Source: Sediminispirochaeta bajacaliforniensis DSM 16054
GTDB lineage: Bacteria > Spirochaetota > Spirochaetia > DSM-16054 > Sediminispirochaetaceae
Assembly: GCF_000378205.1 (NCBI RefSeq)
Contig: NZ_KB899428.1
Location: forward strand, 1 to 64,000
Direction of reading: 5' to 3'
Length of the DNA stretch: 64,000 nucleotides
In this document: positions 7,840 to 15,331 of the stretch, in pieces
How positions within the stretch are numbered: the first letter of the stretch is position 1
How the letters are laid out: every line of letters begins with the position of its first letter
Notes under the pieces: generated by a model
Databases searched by the model: none
Seen by the model: only the letters and a program-made list of their open reading frames with translations
Told to the model about the DNA's origin: nothing
Program-made: the position numbers and the translations under genes

Positions 7840-10314
7840 ATGAAAAGCATCCGCCGCCTTGATCTTTTGGCGTCTACCATCATAATGGATACGATGAAAA
7901 TCGGGGAACGACTGACGTTAGAGGCTGCTGATTATGCCAGGAACAGTATAGAAGAGGCGGAGGGAAACGAGGTTTTCTTTGTCGGTTCTTTCAATGGCTC
8001 CGGGAAGGTTGAGTTTATCGAAGCGGTGGCCCGCGGCAACGAACATGCCGTACCTGCGCTTGCTCCCTTCGTTGAGACCGGCGATGTGGTGATACACAAT
8101 CATCCTTCCGGTGTTCTTAAACCCAGTGGCCCAGATCTTCGCATCGCATCGGAATTGGGTAACCGGGGAATCGGTTTTTACATTATCGATAGTGGTGCCA
8201 CCAGGGTCTATGCCGTTGCCGAACCTGCCCGGAAACGGAGAATCGTTCCCCTCGACGCTGAAAAATTATCGTCTCTCATGACCCCCGGAGGCCTTCTTTC
8301 TCGTATCTTTTCCGACTATCAGATGCGGGATTCGCAGGTCCAGATGATGGAACGTATCATCGAGGCTTTCAATAGTGATGAGATCCTTCTTGCCGAAGCG
8401 GGAACCGGGGTCGGTAAAAGCCTTGCCTATCTGATTCCTTCCATCGCCTGGGCCGTAGCCAACGGCGAGCGGGTAGTCATCTCTACAGCCACGATCAACC
8501 TTCAGCAGCAACTCATTGAGAAAGATATACCCCTGGTGCGACGCCTTGTGAAGGGAGAAATAAAAAGCGTTCTTGTAAAGGGAAGGGGCAATTACCTCTG
8601 TCTTCGTCGGTTTGAAGAGGCTTTGGAGGAGAATTCGCTTTTTCGGGAAGATACTAGTGAACTCGAAGCGATTCGGAAATGGGTTTCCTCCACGGATACC
8701 GGAAGCCGAAGCGATCTCCCATTTTATCCCCTTCGGGAAACATGGGCAAAGGTATGTTCCGAGACTGATGCCTGCATGGGGCTACGCTGTCGTCACCGCG
8801 AATCCTGTTTTGTTTTGCGGGCCCGTCGGGAGGCCGCATCGGCAAATATTCTGGTGGTAAACCATCATCTCCTCTTTTCAGATCTTGCCTTACGTATCGA
8901 GGGAGCGGGCTTTGAGGGTGGTGCTGTCCTTCCTGCCTTCAATCGGCTTGTTTTTGATGAAGCCCATACCATCGAACGCAGTGCCACCAGCTTTTTTTCA
9001 AGAAGCTACCAGCTTCCATCTTTGCTCAAACAACTGAGCAGACTTCGCCGCAGCCAGGGGCGCCGAACCTTTGGTTCGCTGGTTTCCTTACAAAAGCGGT
9101 CGACCCGGCCCGAACTCTTTGAACGGTTCCCCGCATTTCTTTCGAAACTGAAAGAAAGTGCCGAGAAACTCGACCAATCGGGCTTACAGCTGTTATCGGG
9201 AACAAACTCCTTACGTTGTCAAAGCCTCTCTTCCGATGATCTTCGTCGTCTTCTGGAGTCTATGGCCCTTGTCCGAAGTGATATCACAGCCCTGATTACC
9301 AGGATTTCCGCCGCCTTGGAGAGCGTCGATACCGAGGATGATGACCAGGATCTTTTTGAGACCAAGACCATCCTGGAACGACTTTCAAACATGGCTTCTC
9401 TTCTCGGCTCATTTCGGGAACTTACAGAGCGCCCCGAATCGGTATTCTGGATGGAGGTGAGGGGAAGCGGGGAGCGTCGTTTCGCCGTTTTCAACGAGAC
9501 CCCCCTGGATATCGGCCCCGTGATGCGGGAAGCTGTATATGAACCCTTTAAGACATTAATCTGTACCTCGGCAACCCTGACCGTAAACGGACAATTTTCC
9601 TTTTGGATGGGGAGGGTCGGGCTCTTCCCTTCCGAGGAACGACTTGTGTCCGAAATCTTTCCCTCTCCCTTCCGCTATCGGGATCAGGTGCTCCTTGCCC
9701 TTCCTACCGACCCTCCTGATCCCTCTTCCTCGGGCTATCAGGAATACGTGAATCGTTTTGTCAGGGATGCCATACTGACTGCAGGTGGAAGCACCCTAGT
9801 CCTCTTTACCAGCTACGGTATGCTCAATCAAACCTGGGAAGCCGTGGCACCGGACCTTGAGGCCGAAAAGATTCCTGTCTTACGACAAGGGGACGACGAC
9901 CGAAGCCGCCTTATGAATGCCTTTGTGGGAAATGTTTCGGCGGTCCTTTTTGCTACCGATTCCTTCTGGGAAGGGGTCGATGCCCCCGGTGATGCTCTAC
10001 GCATGGTCATTATCTGCAAACTTCCCTTCCGTGTACCTACCGAACCAGTGCTTCAGGCTCGCATGGAGGCCATCGAGGCAAAGGGTGGAAATCCCTTTTT
10101 CATGCTGAGTCTCCCGGAGGCAGCCATGCGTCTGAAGCAGGGCTTTGGGAGGCTCATGAGAAAGGCCGAAGATCACGGAGTTGTGGCGATACTGGACCCG
10201 AGACTGACAAGAAAAAGCTACGGCAAAATTATGCTTGCAAGTCTTCCCGAAACAGCGGTAAGCCGAAAGGATTCCACGGCACTCATGGGGCAGATTGAAG
10301 AGTTCCTTTTTTAG
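7840..10314 (+). CDS. Fusion of RadC-like JAMM domain and DinG/XPD-family helicase
   Basis: 824 residues from ATG at 7840 (ATG at 7885 or TTG at 7813 are possible). Residues about 25-140 form a RadC/JAB-like domain with an intact JAMM pattern: Glu in GNEVFFV, then HNHPSG at 86-91, Ser and Asp99. Then comes an SF2 DinG/XPD helicase: Walker A AEAGTGVGKS near 190, four clustered cysteines (C-x5-C-x4-C-x5-C, near 310-330) fitting a 4Fe-4S site, DEAH in VFDEAHTIE, and C-terminal motifs with ATDSFWEGVD and QGFGRLMR. DinG helicases unwind DNA or DNA/RNA hybrids with 5'-3' polarity. A JAMM domain in place of the exonuclease or spacer N-terminus seen in other DinGs is unusual. It is divergent from the DapF-like gene. 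Confidence 0.88.
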   Translation: MKSIRRLDLLASTIIMDTMKIGERLTLEAADYARNSIEEAEGNEVFFVGSFNGSGKVEFIEAVARGNEHAVPALAPFVETGDVVIHNHPSGVLKPSGPDLRIASELGNRGIGFYIIDSGATRVYAVAEPARKRRIVPLDAEKLSSLMTPGGLLSRIFSDYQMRDSQVQMMERIIEAFNSDEILLAEAGTGVGKSLAYLIPSIAWAVANGERVVISTATINLQQQLIEKDIPLVRRLVKGEIKSVLVKGRGNYLCLRRFEEALEENSLFREDTSELEAIRKWVSSTDTGSRSDLPFYPLRETWAKVCSETDACMGLRCRHRESCFVLRARREAASANILVVNHHLLFSDLALRIEGAGFEGGAVLPAFNRLVFDEAHTIERSATSFFSRSYQLPSLLKQLSRLRRSQGRRTFGSLVSLQKRSTRPELFERFPAFLSKLKESAEKLDQSGLQLLSGTNSLRCQSLSSDDLRRLLESMALVRSDITALITRISAALESVDTEDDDQDLFETKTILERLSNMASLLGSFRELTERPESVFWMEVRGSGERRFAVFNETPLDIGPVMREAVYEPFKTLICTSATLTVNGQFSFWMGRVGLFPSEERLVSEIFPSPFRYRDQVLLALPTDPPDPSSSGYQEYVNRFVRDAILTAGGSTLVLFTSYGMLNQTWEAVAPDLEAEKIPVLRQGDDDRSRLMNAFVGNVSAVLFATDSFWEGVDAPGDALRMVIICKLPFRVPTEPVLQARMEAIEAKGGNPFFMLSLPEAAMRLKQGFGRLMRKAEDHGVVAILDPRLTRKSYGKIMLASLPETAVSRKDSTALMGQIEEFLF

Positions 10315-10341
10315 CCGATGTTTCTTTTTTCCTTTATTAGT

Positions 10342-10482
10342 GTTCCGAATCCTGGTGGTCTGCATGCCCTTTTGTCTGTACCGTAATCGATTTAGTGCCG
10401 ATGCTCGCTTTTTTCTATGTTTTCTCCTCCAGGGGGCTGCGGGGAAAGGAATTACGTTTCTCCAACCACCAGGATTCGGAAC
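10342..10482. repeat. Perfect 18-bp inverted repeat with 105-bp spacer, between helicase gene and groES
   Basis: GTTCCGAATCCTGGTGGT at 10342-10359 is the exact reverse complement of 10465-10482; one more outer base pair also matches. The 105-base spacer has no convincing reading frame and no homology between its ends. The element fills most of the 232-base gap between the helicase stop (10314) and the groES terminator. It could be a long hairpin in the 3' untranslated RNA of the helicase gene, a small inverted-repeat mobile element, or a recombination site. Nothing in the sequence decides between these. Confidence 0.75.
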
Positions 10483-10489
10483 AGTAGGT

Positions 10490-10529
10490 TTTTTTACAAA
10501 AAAAAAGACCGCTCGAGATGAGCGGCCTT
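10490..10529 (-). terminator. Intrinsic terminator of groES
   Basis: On the minus strand the RNA would form a stem from GGCCGCTC and GAGCGGTC (top-strand 10507-10527) followed by a long U tract (top-strand A run 10498-10506 with more A-rich sequence around it). It lies just downstream of the groES stop codon. Confidence 0.85.
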
Positions 10530-10546
10530 TTGGGTCGTGCACTTTC

Positions 10547-10810
10547 TTAGCCGATAACTGCAAGGACATCGGAAAAACGAAGTAGCAGATGTTCCTCTCC
10601 GTCGACTTTGACCTGAGTTCCGGCATATTTGTCGTACATCACCTTGTCGCCAGCCTTTACCTTGATCGTTTCGTCGTCCCCGATCTCGACAACCACACCA
10701 GTCTGTGTCTTTTCCTGGGCAGTCTGGGGTATGAAAATCCCTCCTGCAGTCTTCTCTTCACCAGATTCAAGTTTTACCAAAACGCGGTCACCAAGGGGTT
10801 TTATCTTCAT
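10547..10810 (-). CDS. groES: Co-chaperonin GroES (Cpn10)
   Basis: GroES caps the GroEL chamber during protein folding in the cytoplasm. The 87 residues are slightly shorter than the typical 94-97. They contain the N-terminal KPLGDRVLVK signature and, in the mobile-loop region, EEKTAGGIFIP, followed by the GDKVMYDKYAGT roof and LLRFSDVLAVI at the end. AGGAGG lies 5 bases upstream of the ATG. It is monocistronic: it has its own sigma-70-type promoter (10871-10899) and terminator, and groEL is not adjacent, as is common in spirochaetes. I found no CIRCE operator upstream, so HrcA control is not indicated. Confidence 0.96.
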   Translation of the reverse strand: MKIKPLGDRVLVKLESGEEKTAGGIFIPQTAQEKTQTGVVVEIGDDETIKVKAGDKVMYDKYAGTQVKVDGEEHLLLRFSDVLAVIG

Positions 10811-10870
10811 ACCATCCTCCTGAAAATGTGTTTGAAATATGATTGATTGAACTACTCAATAGCTGAAGCA

Positions 10871-10899
10871 AATATACGCATGAACCCTTTGGTGGTCAA
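10871..10899 (-). promoter_or_regulatory. Sigma-70-type promoter of groES
   Basis: Reading the minus strand: TTGACC (-35, 10899-10894), a 17-base spacer, then TATATT (-10, 10876-10871). Transcription would start near 10864, leaving a leader of about 53 bases before the groES ATG. Confidence 0.7.
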
Positions 10900-10918
10900 G
10901 AAAAAGCTGTAAAAAGTG

Positions 10919-10946
10919 TTGCTTGTCCCATGAGCCAAGTTATAGT
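10919..10946 (+). promoter_or_regulatory. Probable promoter of the 115-residue hypothetical gene
   Basis: TTGCTT (10919-10924), a 16-base spacer and TATAGT (10941-10946) lie upstream of the hypothetical gene at 10973. It faces away from the groES promoter. Confidence 0.5.
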
Positions 10947-10972
10947 ATCTTAATAGGGGAGAGTGTGTAGGT

Positions 10973-11320
10973 ATGGGAAATTCTGAAAACGGTATTATCT
11001 ATCACGATTTCGGCTCAAGACGATGCGACTACCCTCAGAAAGGGGGGCTTCAGCAGCGGTATCGTGAGGACTGGCGCCGCTTTTATGTTATCCAGCTTCA
11101 TCAATATCTTTCCGTCAAGCGTTCCGGTCGACTCGGCAGTCAAGCCGAAGGGGATATGATTCGGGATCTTCTTGCCGTTTACTGGGAGGAGATTCTGGCC
11201 TCGGGAGTTCTTGCCGGGATGGGCCTCTTTGAAAAGATCAGAATGTTTCATGATATACAGATTGATTTCCCCTTTATCGAGGTACCCGCTCCGGAAGGCT
11301 TTATCCCCTTCAGGGGGTAA
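10973..11320 (+). CDS. Conserved-looking hypothetical protein, 115 residues
   Basis: I do not recognise this protein. It is soluble and mixed alpha/beta, with no signal peptide or membrane segment. It is rich in aromatic and charged residues: WRRFYVIQLHQYL near 35-47, the stretch VYWEEILASG near 70, and a C-terminal tail rich in Pro and Phe (PAPEGFIPF). GGGGAG lies 11 bases upstream of the ATG, and a promoter-like pair of hexamers precedes it, which supports a real single gene. It sits between groES and the sigma-54-driven sigma factor. Bases 11321-11485 downstream hold no gene and no clear terminator; they are AT-rich and could contain activator sites for the sigma-54 promoter, but I see no convincing dyad. 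Confidence 0.65.
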   Translation: MGNSENGIIYHDFGSRRCDYPQKGGLQQRYREDWRRFYVIQLHQYLSVKRSGRLGSQAEGDMIRDLLAVYWEEILASGVLAGMGLFEKIRMFHDIQIDFPFIEVPAPEGFIPFRG

Positions 11321-11485
11321 TTCTGGCCCATATTTCATCGCTTTTTAAGCTGTTGTTTCCTTTTGACACAATCTTGAACTTCTTTTTGCTGATATGGCTA
11401 TCGGTTTTACGGTATGGATTGTGAAACGATCTTATAATTACTTACACTGTATATAAATATAATTTTTTTGTTTTAGATCGATTAC

Positions 11486-11502
11486 TTGGCACGGAGTTTG
11501 CA
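11486..11502 (+). promoter_or_regulatory. Sigma-54 (RpoN) -24/-12 promoter of the sigma-factor gene
   Basis: The bases TTGGCACGGAGTTTGCA match the RpoN consensus TGGCACG-N4-TTGCW exactly, with GG at 11488-11489 and GC at 11500-11501, the required 12-base step. The start site would fall near 11513, immediately before the GGAGGA ribosome site (11515-11520) and 12 bases from the ATG. Transcription from it would need an ATPase activator such as the response regulator at 5135-6496. Confidence 0.9.
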
Positions 11503-11524
11503 TTATATTTACCAGGAGGACAGT

Positions 11525-12400
11525 ATGCCTACAAAAAAGAATATAAACAGCAGGTCCGGAGATTTCGGAAATGAGAATGTTATTTCAATATATTTAAAAG
11601 AAATCAACAAGGTACCTCTTCTCTCCAGGGAAGACGAGGATCGTTACGCTCGGCTTGCCGCCGATGGTGATGAACATGCCAAGGAGATGTTGATCAAAAG
11701 CAACCTTCGCTTTGTGGTAAATGTAGCCAAGAAGTATCAGAATCAGGGACTTCCCCTGGCCGATCTCATCAATGAGGGAAATATCGGATTGATGAATGCT
11801 ATCGAGCGCTACGATGTCGATAAGGGGTATCATTTTATCAGTTATGCCGTGTGGTGGATCCGCCAGGCAATACTGAAGGCCATCAGTGAAAAGGCCCGGA
11901 TGATTCGTCTGCCTCTCAACCGTGCGAACGAGCTTGTTCAGATCGAGAAGGCGAAGAAGGGGCTTCAGCTGGAAGGAAAAGAAGAACCCGAGTTTGAAGA
12001 GATAGCCCGGGCCGTCGGTATGGACGCCGAGCATGTTGCTTCCCTTGTCAATATCAGCCGTGATCTTGTTTCTCTGGAGTCTCCCGTTTACACCGATCGA
12101 AGTCAAAGTGAGCTTGGTGATTTTATCGAAGATGTGGACTACAAGAGTCCCGACGAGACGCTGATGGAGCAGTCTCTGAAAGAGGATATTGCCAAGGTGC
12201 TTGATACCCTTTCCGAAAAAGAGGCCGATATTATCCGCCACCGCTTCGGGCTTGACGGAAGAGCGCCTCTTTCTCTCAAGGACATCGGCGACCGATACAA
12301 TCTTACCAAAGAGCGAATCCGGCAGATCGAGAAGAAAGCGATCAAGCGGCTTCAGCATCCTTCTCGTCGGCAATACCTTGAATCTTATGTTGCTGTATAG
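11525..12400 (+). CDS. Group 2/RpoS-like sigma-70 family RNA polymerase sigma factor
   Basis: 291 residues from ATG at 11525, preceded by GGAGGA at a good distance; a longer in-frame start at 11486 would lie in the promoter. It has a short region 1.2 (SIYLKEINKVPLL), complete region 2 (LRFVVNVAKKY, DLINEGNIGLMNAIERYD, SYAVWWIRQAI), region 3 and region 4 with the -35 helix-turn-helix (LSLKDIGDRYNLTKERIRQIEKKA). It lacks region 1.1 and the large non-conserved insert, so it is too short for the housekeeping RpoD of spirochaetes (about 600 residues). The sigma-54 promoter and nearby Rrp2-like activator suggest a stationary-phase or stress factor comparable to Borrelia RpoS. Whether it is orthologous needs a tree. 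Confidence 0.93.
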   Translation: MPTKKNINSRSGDFGNENVISIYLKEINKVPLLSREDEDRYARLAADGDEHAKEMLIKSNLRFVVNVAKKYQNQGLPLADLINEGNIGLMNAIERYDVDKGYHFISYAVWWIRQAILKAISEKARMIRLPLNRANELVQIEKAKKGLQLEGKEEPEFEEIARAVGMDAEHVASLVNISRDLVSLESPVYTDRSQSELGDFIEDVDYKSPDETLMEQSLKEDIAKVLDTLSEKEADIIRHRFGLDGRAPLSLKDIGDRYNLTKERIRQIEKKAIKRLQHPSRRQYLESYVAV

Positions 12401-12431
12401 CGACAATTTTTCTCTTGAACAAACGTGCAGA

Positions 12432-12470
12432 AAAAACCGGGATTCTTCCACAGTTTCCCGGTTTTTTTTT
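12432..12470 (+). terminator. Intrinsic terminator of the sigma-factor gene
   Basis: The stem AACCGGGA (12435-12442) pairs with TCCCGGTT (12456-12463), followed by a run of T residues to 12470. Confidence 0.9.
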
Positions 12471-12499
12471 CTCTGAACCTATAGTAAAATAAGCAAAAC

Positions 12500-12528
12500 T
12501 TGACATGTACATTGTTATGGCTTAGTTT
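12500..12528 (+). promoter_or_regulatory. Probable promoter of ppdK
   Basis: TTGACA (12500-12505), a 17-base spacer and TAGTTT (12523-12528) lie upstream of ppdK. The -35 is perfect, the -10 weak. Confidence 0.55.
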
Positions 12529-12578
12529 TTATCTGCTTAGCAATTACGAAAATAATTCTGGAGGTCTATCGAAGATTT

Positions 12579-15245
12579 ATGGCTAAAACAAAAATGATCT
12601 ATTTTTTTGGTGACGGGAAGGCGGAAGGCAACGCGAAGATGAAGGATTTGCTCGGGGGCAAGGGAGCAAATCTGGCCGAAATGACCAGCATCGGCGTGCC
12701 TGTACCTCCGGGCTTCACAATTTCCACCGAGGTTTGTTCTGCATTTTATGAGAACAAACGTTCTTATCCCGCAGGATTTGACTCGGAACTTAAAGAGCAT
12801 CTTAGTTCGCTTGAAAAGCTTATGGGAAAGAAACTGGGAGATGCAAATGATCCTCTTCTTGTTTCCGTCCGTTCCGGTGCCGCCATATCCATGCCTGGTA
12901 TGATGGATACCATCCTCAATCTTGGTTTAAATGATCAGGCAACGGTAGGCCTCGGCGAAAAGACCGGTAATCCGCGATTTGCCTGGGATGCGTATCGCCG
13001 TTTTATCCAGATGTTTTCCAATGTGGCCATGGGTATGAAAGGGGAGGTATTCGAGGCTATTCTTGAAAAAATCAAGGCGGATAAAAACGTTGAACTCGAC
13101 ACCGAACTTGATGCCGATGATCTCCAGAAGGTTGTGACGGAATACAAGAAGGCATACAAGAAACACATGAAGAGCGATTTCCCTCAGGATCCTGTGGATC
13201 AGCTCCAAAAGGCAATCGATGCGGTTTTCGGTTCATGGATGAATGATCGGGCTATCCACTATCGTAAGCTCAACAATATCACCGGTTTGCTCGGTACCGC
13301 CGTTAATGTCCAGTCCATGGTCTTTGGAAATTTCGGTGACGACTCGGGAACCGGCGTCTGTTTTAGCAGGGACCCTTCGACGGGAAAAAAGGTGTTCTAC
13401 GGTGAGTTCCTTATGAATGCCCAGGGAGAAGATGTTGTCGCCGGTATCCGGACCCCTGAAAAGCTTAGTTCTCTAAAAAAGCGAAATTCCGCCGTATATG
13501 ACGAGCTTGAGGCTATCAAGGACAAACTCGAAAGCCACTACCACGACATGCAGGATATCGAGTTCACCATTCAGCAGGGGAAGCTTTTTCTGCTTCAGAC
13601 CAGAAACGGTAAGAGGACCGGACCTGCGGCGGTAAAGATTGCCGTTGACATGGTTGCCGAAAAGATGATCACGGAAGAGGAGGCCATCGGACGGGTTAGC
13701 CCCGATCAGTTGGACCAGCTTTTTCACCCCGGTATCGATCCAAAAATGAAGAAATCGCTTTCTCCCATTGCCAAGGGACTCAACGCTTCCCCCGGAGCAG
13801 CAACCGGTCAGGTCGTTTTTACGGCTGAAGACGCCGAAGCCTGGGCGAAGGATGGGAAAAAGGTCCTGCTCGTGCGAAAAGAGACCAGCCCCGAAGATAT
13901 CGGCGGAATGGTTGCCGCTCAGGGTGTGCTTACCAGCACCGGCGGTATGACCAGTCACGCTGCTGTCGTCGCCCGCGGTATGGGTAAGCCCTGTGTCGCC
14001 GGTTGTAAGGCAGTGGTCGTTTCAGGAAAAGCCATGAGTGTCGACGGAAAGAAGTTCAAGGAAGGTGACTATCTCTCCATCGACGGTTCTACAGGTGAGG
14101 TTTTCGAGGGTGAGCTCGAGCTTGTTTCTCCCAAGATTACCAAAGACCTTGCCACCTTTTTGGGATGGGCCGATAAGGTCCGTCTCTCCGCAAAGCGGGA
14201 AGGCATTGCCGGTGTCGGCTTTCAGGTAAGGACCAATGCCGATCAGCCGGCCGATGCCAAGGTTGCCCGGAAATTCGGAGCGGAAGGGATCGGTCTTTGC
14301 CGAACCGAGCACATGTTCTTCGACGAGGGAAAGCTGGAGATATTCCAGGAGATGATCATTTCTGAAACGGCGGAGGCACGTTCTGATGCCTTAAAGAAAC
14401 TACTCCCTCTACAGAAAAAAGACTTCAAGGGAATCTTTACCGCAATGGAAGGGCTCCCCGTTACCATACGGCTCCTTGATCCTCCCTTACATGAATTCGT
14501 TCCCAAAACGGCGGAAGAGGTGAAAGAGCTGGCGGCAAAGCTCGGAATCAAGCCTGCCCAGTTAAAAGCGAAGGCCGAAGCGTTGAAAGAGCTCAACCCC
14601 ATGCTTGGTCACCGCGGTTGCCGTCTCGGTATTACCTATCCCGAAATCTACGACATGCAGGTTGAGGCCATTATGGCGGCGGCCTGTGAGGTTCAGAAGT
14701 CGGGCAAAAAGGTGCATCCCGAAATCATGATCCCGCTTATCGGAACCGTAAAAGAGCTTCAGATGCTCCGGGCCAATGCCGAAGCTGTTATTGAAAAGGT
14801 TCTTAGCCAGAAAAAGATGAAGGTTGATTATAAGATCGGCACCATGATCGAGATTCCCCGTGCCGCGTTGACCGCCGACAAGGTTGCGGCTTCCGCCGAT
14901 TTCTTCAGTTTCGGAACCAACGACCTTACCCAGATGACCTTCGGCTATAGCCGGGACGACATCGGTTCCTTTATCGGAGATTATCTTGATCAGGGCGTCT
15001 TACCCCGTGATCCCTTCCAGTCATTGGATACCGAAGGTGTCGGGCAGCTTGTTTCCATGGGTGTCGAGAGGGGCCGATCGGTCAAAGGCGACCTCAAGAT
15101 GGGGATCTGCGGTGAACACGGCGGAGATCCCGATTCCATCGATTTTTGTTATCGAACCGGGCTCAACTATGTCAGCTGTTCCCCTTACAGGGTTCCAATT
15201 GCCCGTCTTGCCGCAGCCCAGGCTGTGGCCCGTAGCAAAAAATAG
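12579..15245 (+). CDS. ppdK: Pyruvate, phosphate dikinase
   Basis: PPDK interconverts pyruvate + ATP + Pi and phosphoenolpyruvate + AMP + PPi, in glycolysis or gluconeogenesis of many fermentative bacteria. The 888 residues are the family's usual length. The N-terminal ATP-grasp domain starts with LLGGKGANLAEM. The swivelling phosphohistidine domain has TSTGGMTSHAAVVARGMG near residues 450-467, with the His phosphorylated. The C-terminal TIM barrel has SFGTNDLTQMTFG and the catalytic CGEHGGDP near 846-853. The ribosome site GGAGG is 14 bases from the ATG, farther than usual, but the conserved MAKxxxYFFGxGKAEG start fixes it. The gene has its own promoter and terminator. Confidence 0.97.
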   Translation: MAKTKMIYFFGDGKAEGNAKMKDLLGGKGANLAEMTSIGVPVPPGFTISTEVCSAFYENKRSYPAGFDSELKEHLSSLEKLMGKKLGDANDPLLVSVRSGAAISMPGMMDTILNLGLNDQATVGLGEKTGNPRFAWDAYRRFIQMFSNVAMGMKGEVFEAILEKIKADKNVELDTELDADDLQKVVTEYKKAYKKHMKSDFPQDPVDQLQKAIDAVFGSWMNDRAIHYRKLNNITGLLGTAVNVQSMVFGNFGDDSGTGVCFSRDPSTGKKVFYGEFLMNAQGEDVVAGIRTPEKLSSLKKRNSAVYDELEAIKDKLESHYHDMQDIEFTIQQGKLFLLQTRNGKRTGPAAVKIAVDMVAEKMITEEEAIGRVSPDQLDQLFHPGIDPKMKKSLSPIAKGLNASPGAATGQVVFTAEDAEAWAKDGKKVLLVRKETSPEDIGGMVAAQGVLTSTGGMTSHAAVVARGMGKPCVAGCKAVVVSGKAMSVDGKKFKEGDYLSIDGSTGEVFEGELELVSPKITKDLATFLGWADKVRLSAKREGIAGVGFQVRTNADQPADAKVARKFGAEGIGLCRTEHMFFDEGKLEIFQEMIISETAEARSDALKKLLPLQKKDFKGIFTAMEGLPVTIRLLDPPLHEFVPKTAEEVKELAAKLGIKPAQLKAKAEALKELNPMLGHRGCRLGITYPEIYDMQVEAIMAAACEVQKSGKKVHPEIMIPLIGTVKELQMLRANAEAVIEKVLSQKKMKVDYKIGTMIEIPRAALTADKVAASADFFSFGTNDLTQMTFGYSRDDIGSFIGDYLDQGVLPRDPFQSLDTEGVGQLVSMGVERGRSVKGDLKMGICGEHGGDPDSIDFCYRTGLNYVSCSPYRVPIARLAAAQAVARSKK

Positions 15246-15279
15246 CTGATCTTTTGTTCTGCTAAAGGATTATCTTCTA

Positions 15280-15317
15280 CACCGCTTCCAATTGTTCCGG
15301 GGGCGGTGCCTTTTTTT
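15280..15317 (+). terminator. Intrinsic terminator of ppdK
   Basis: CACCGC (15280-15285) pairs with GCGGTG (15303-15308), with further weak pairing inside, followed by seven T residues at 15311-15317. The next gene starts only 15 bases later, so read-through into it is possible. Confidence 0.75.
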
Positions 15318-15331
15318 ATGCGAGGAAAACT

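Noticed and set aside
10295-10585. 96-codon plus-strand frame between helicase gene and groES
   Set aside because: It starts in the helicase gene, runs through the inverted repeat and the groES terminator, and is mainly Phe/Leu/Cys; no sign of a real protein.
10811-10972. Search for a CIRCE operator in front of groES
   Set aside because: No TTAGCACTC-N9-GAGTGCTAA-like dyad is present.
11321-11485. Enhancer (UAS) dyad for the sigma-54 promoter
   Set aside because: The region is AT-rich with no convincing inverted repeat, so no site is claimed.
11594-12451. 285-codon minus-strand frame over the sigma factor
   Set aside because: Complement of a gene with unmistakable sigma regions 2-4.
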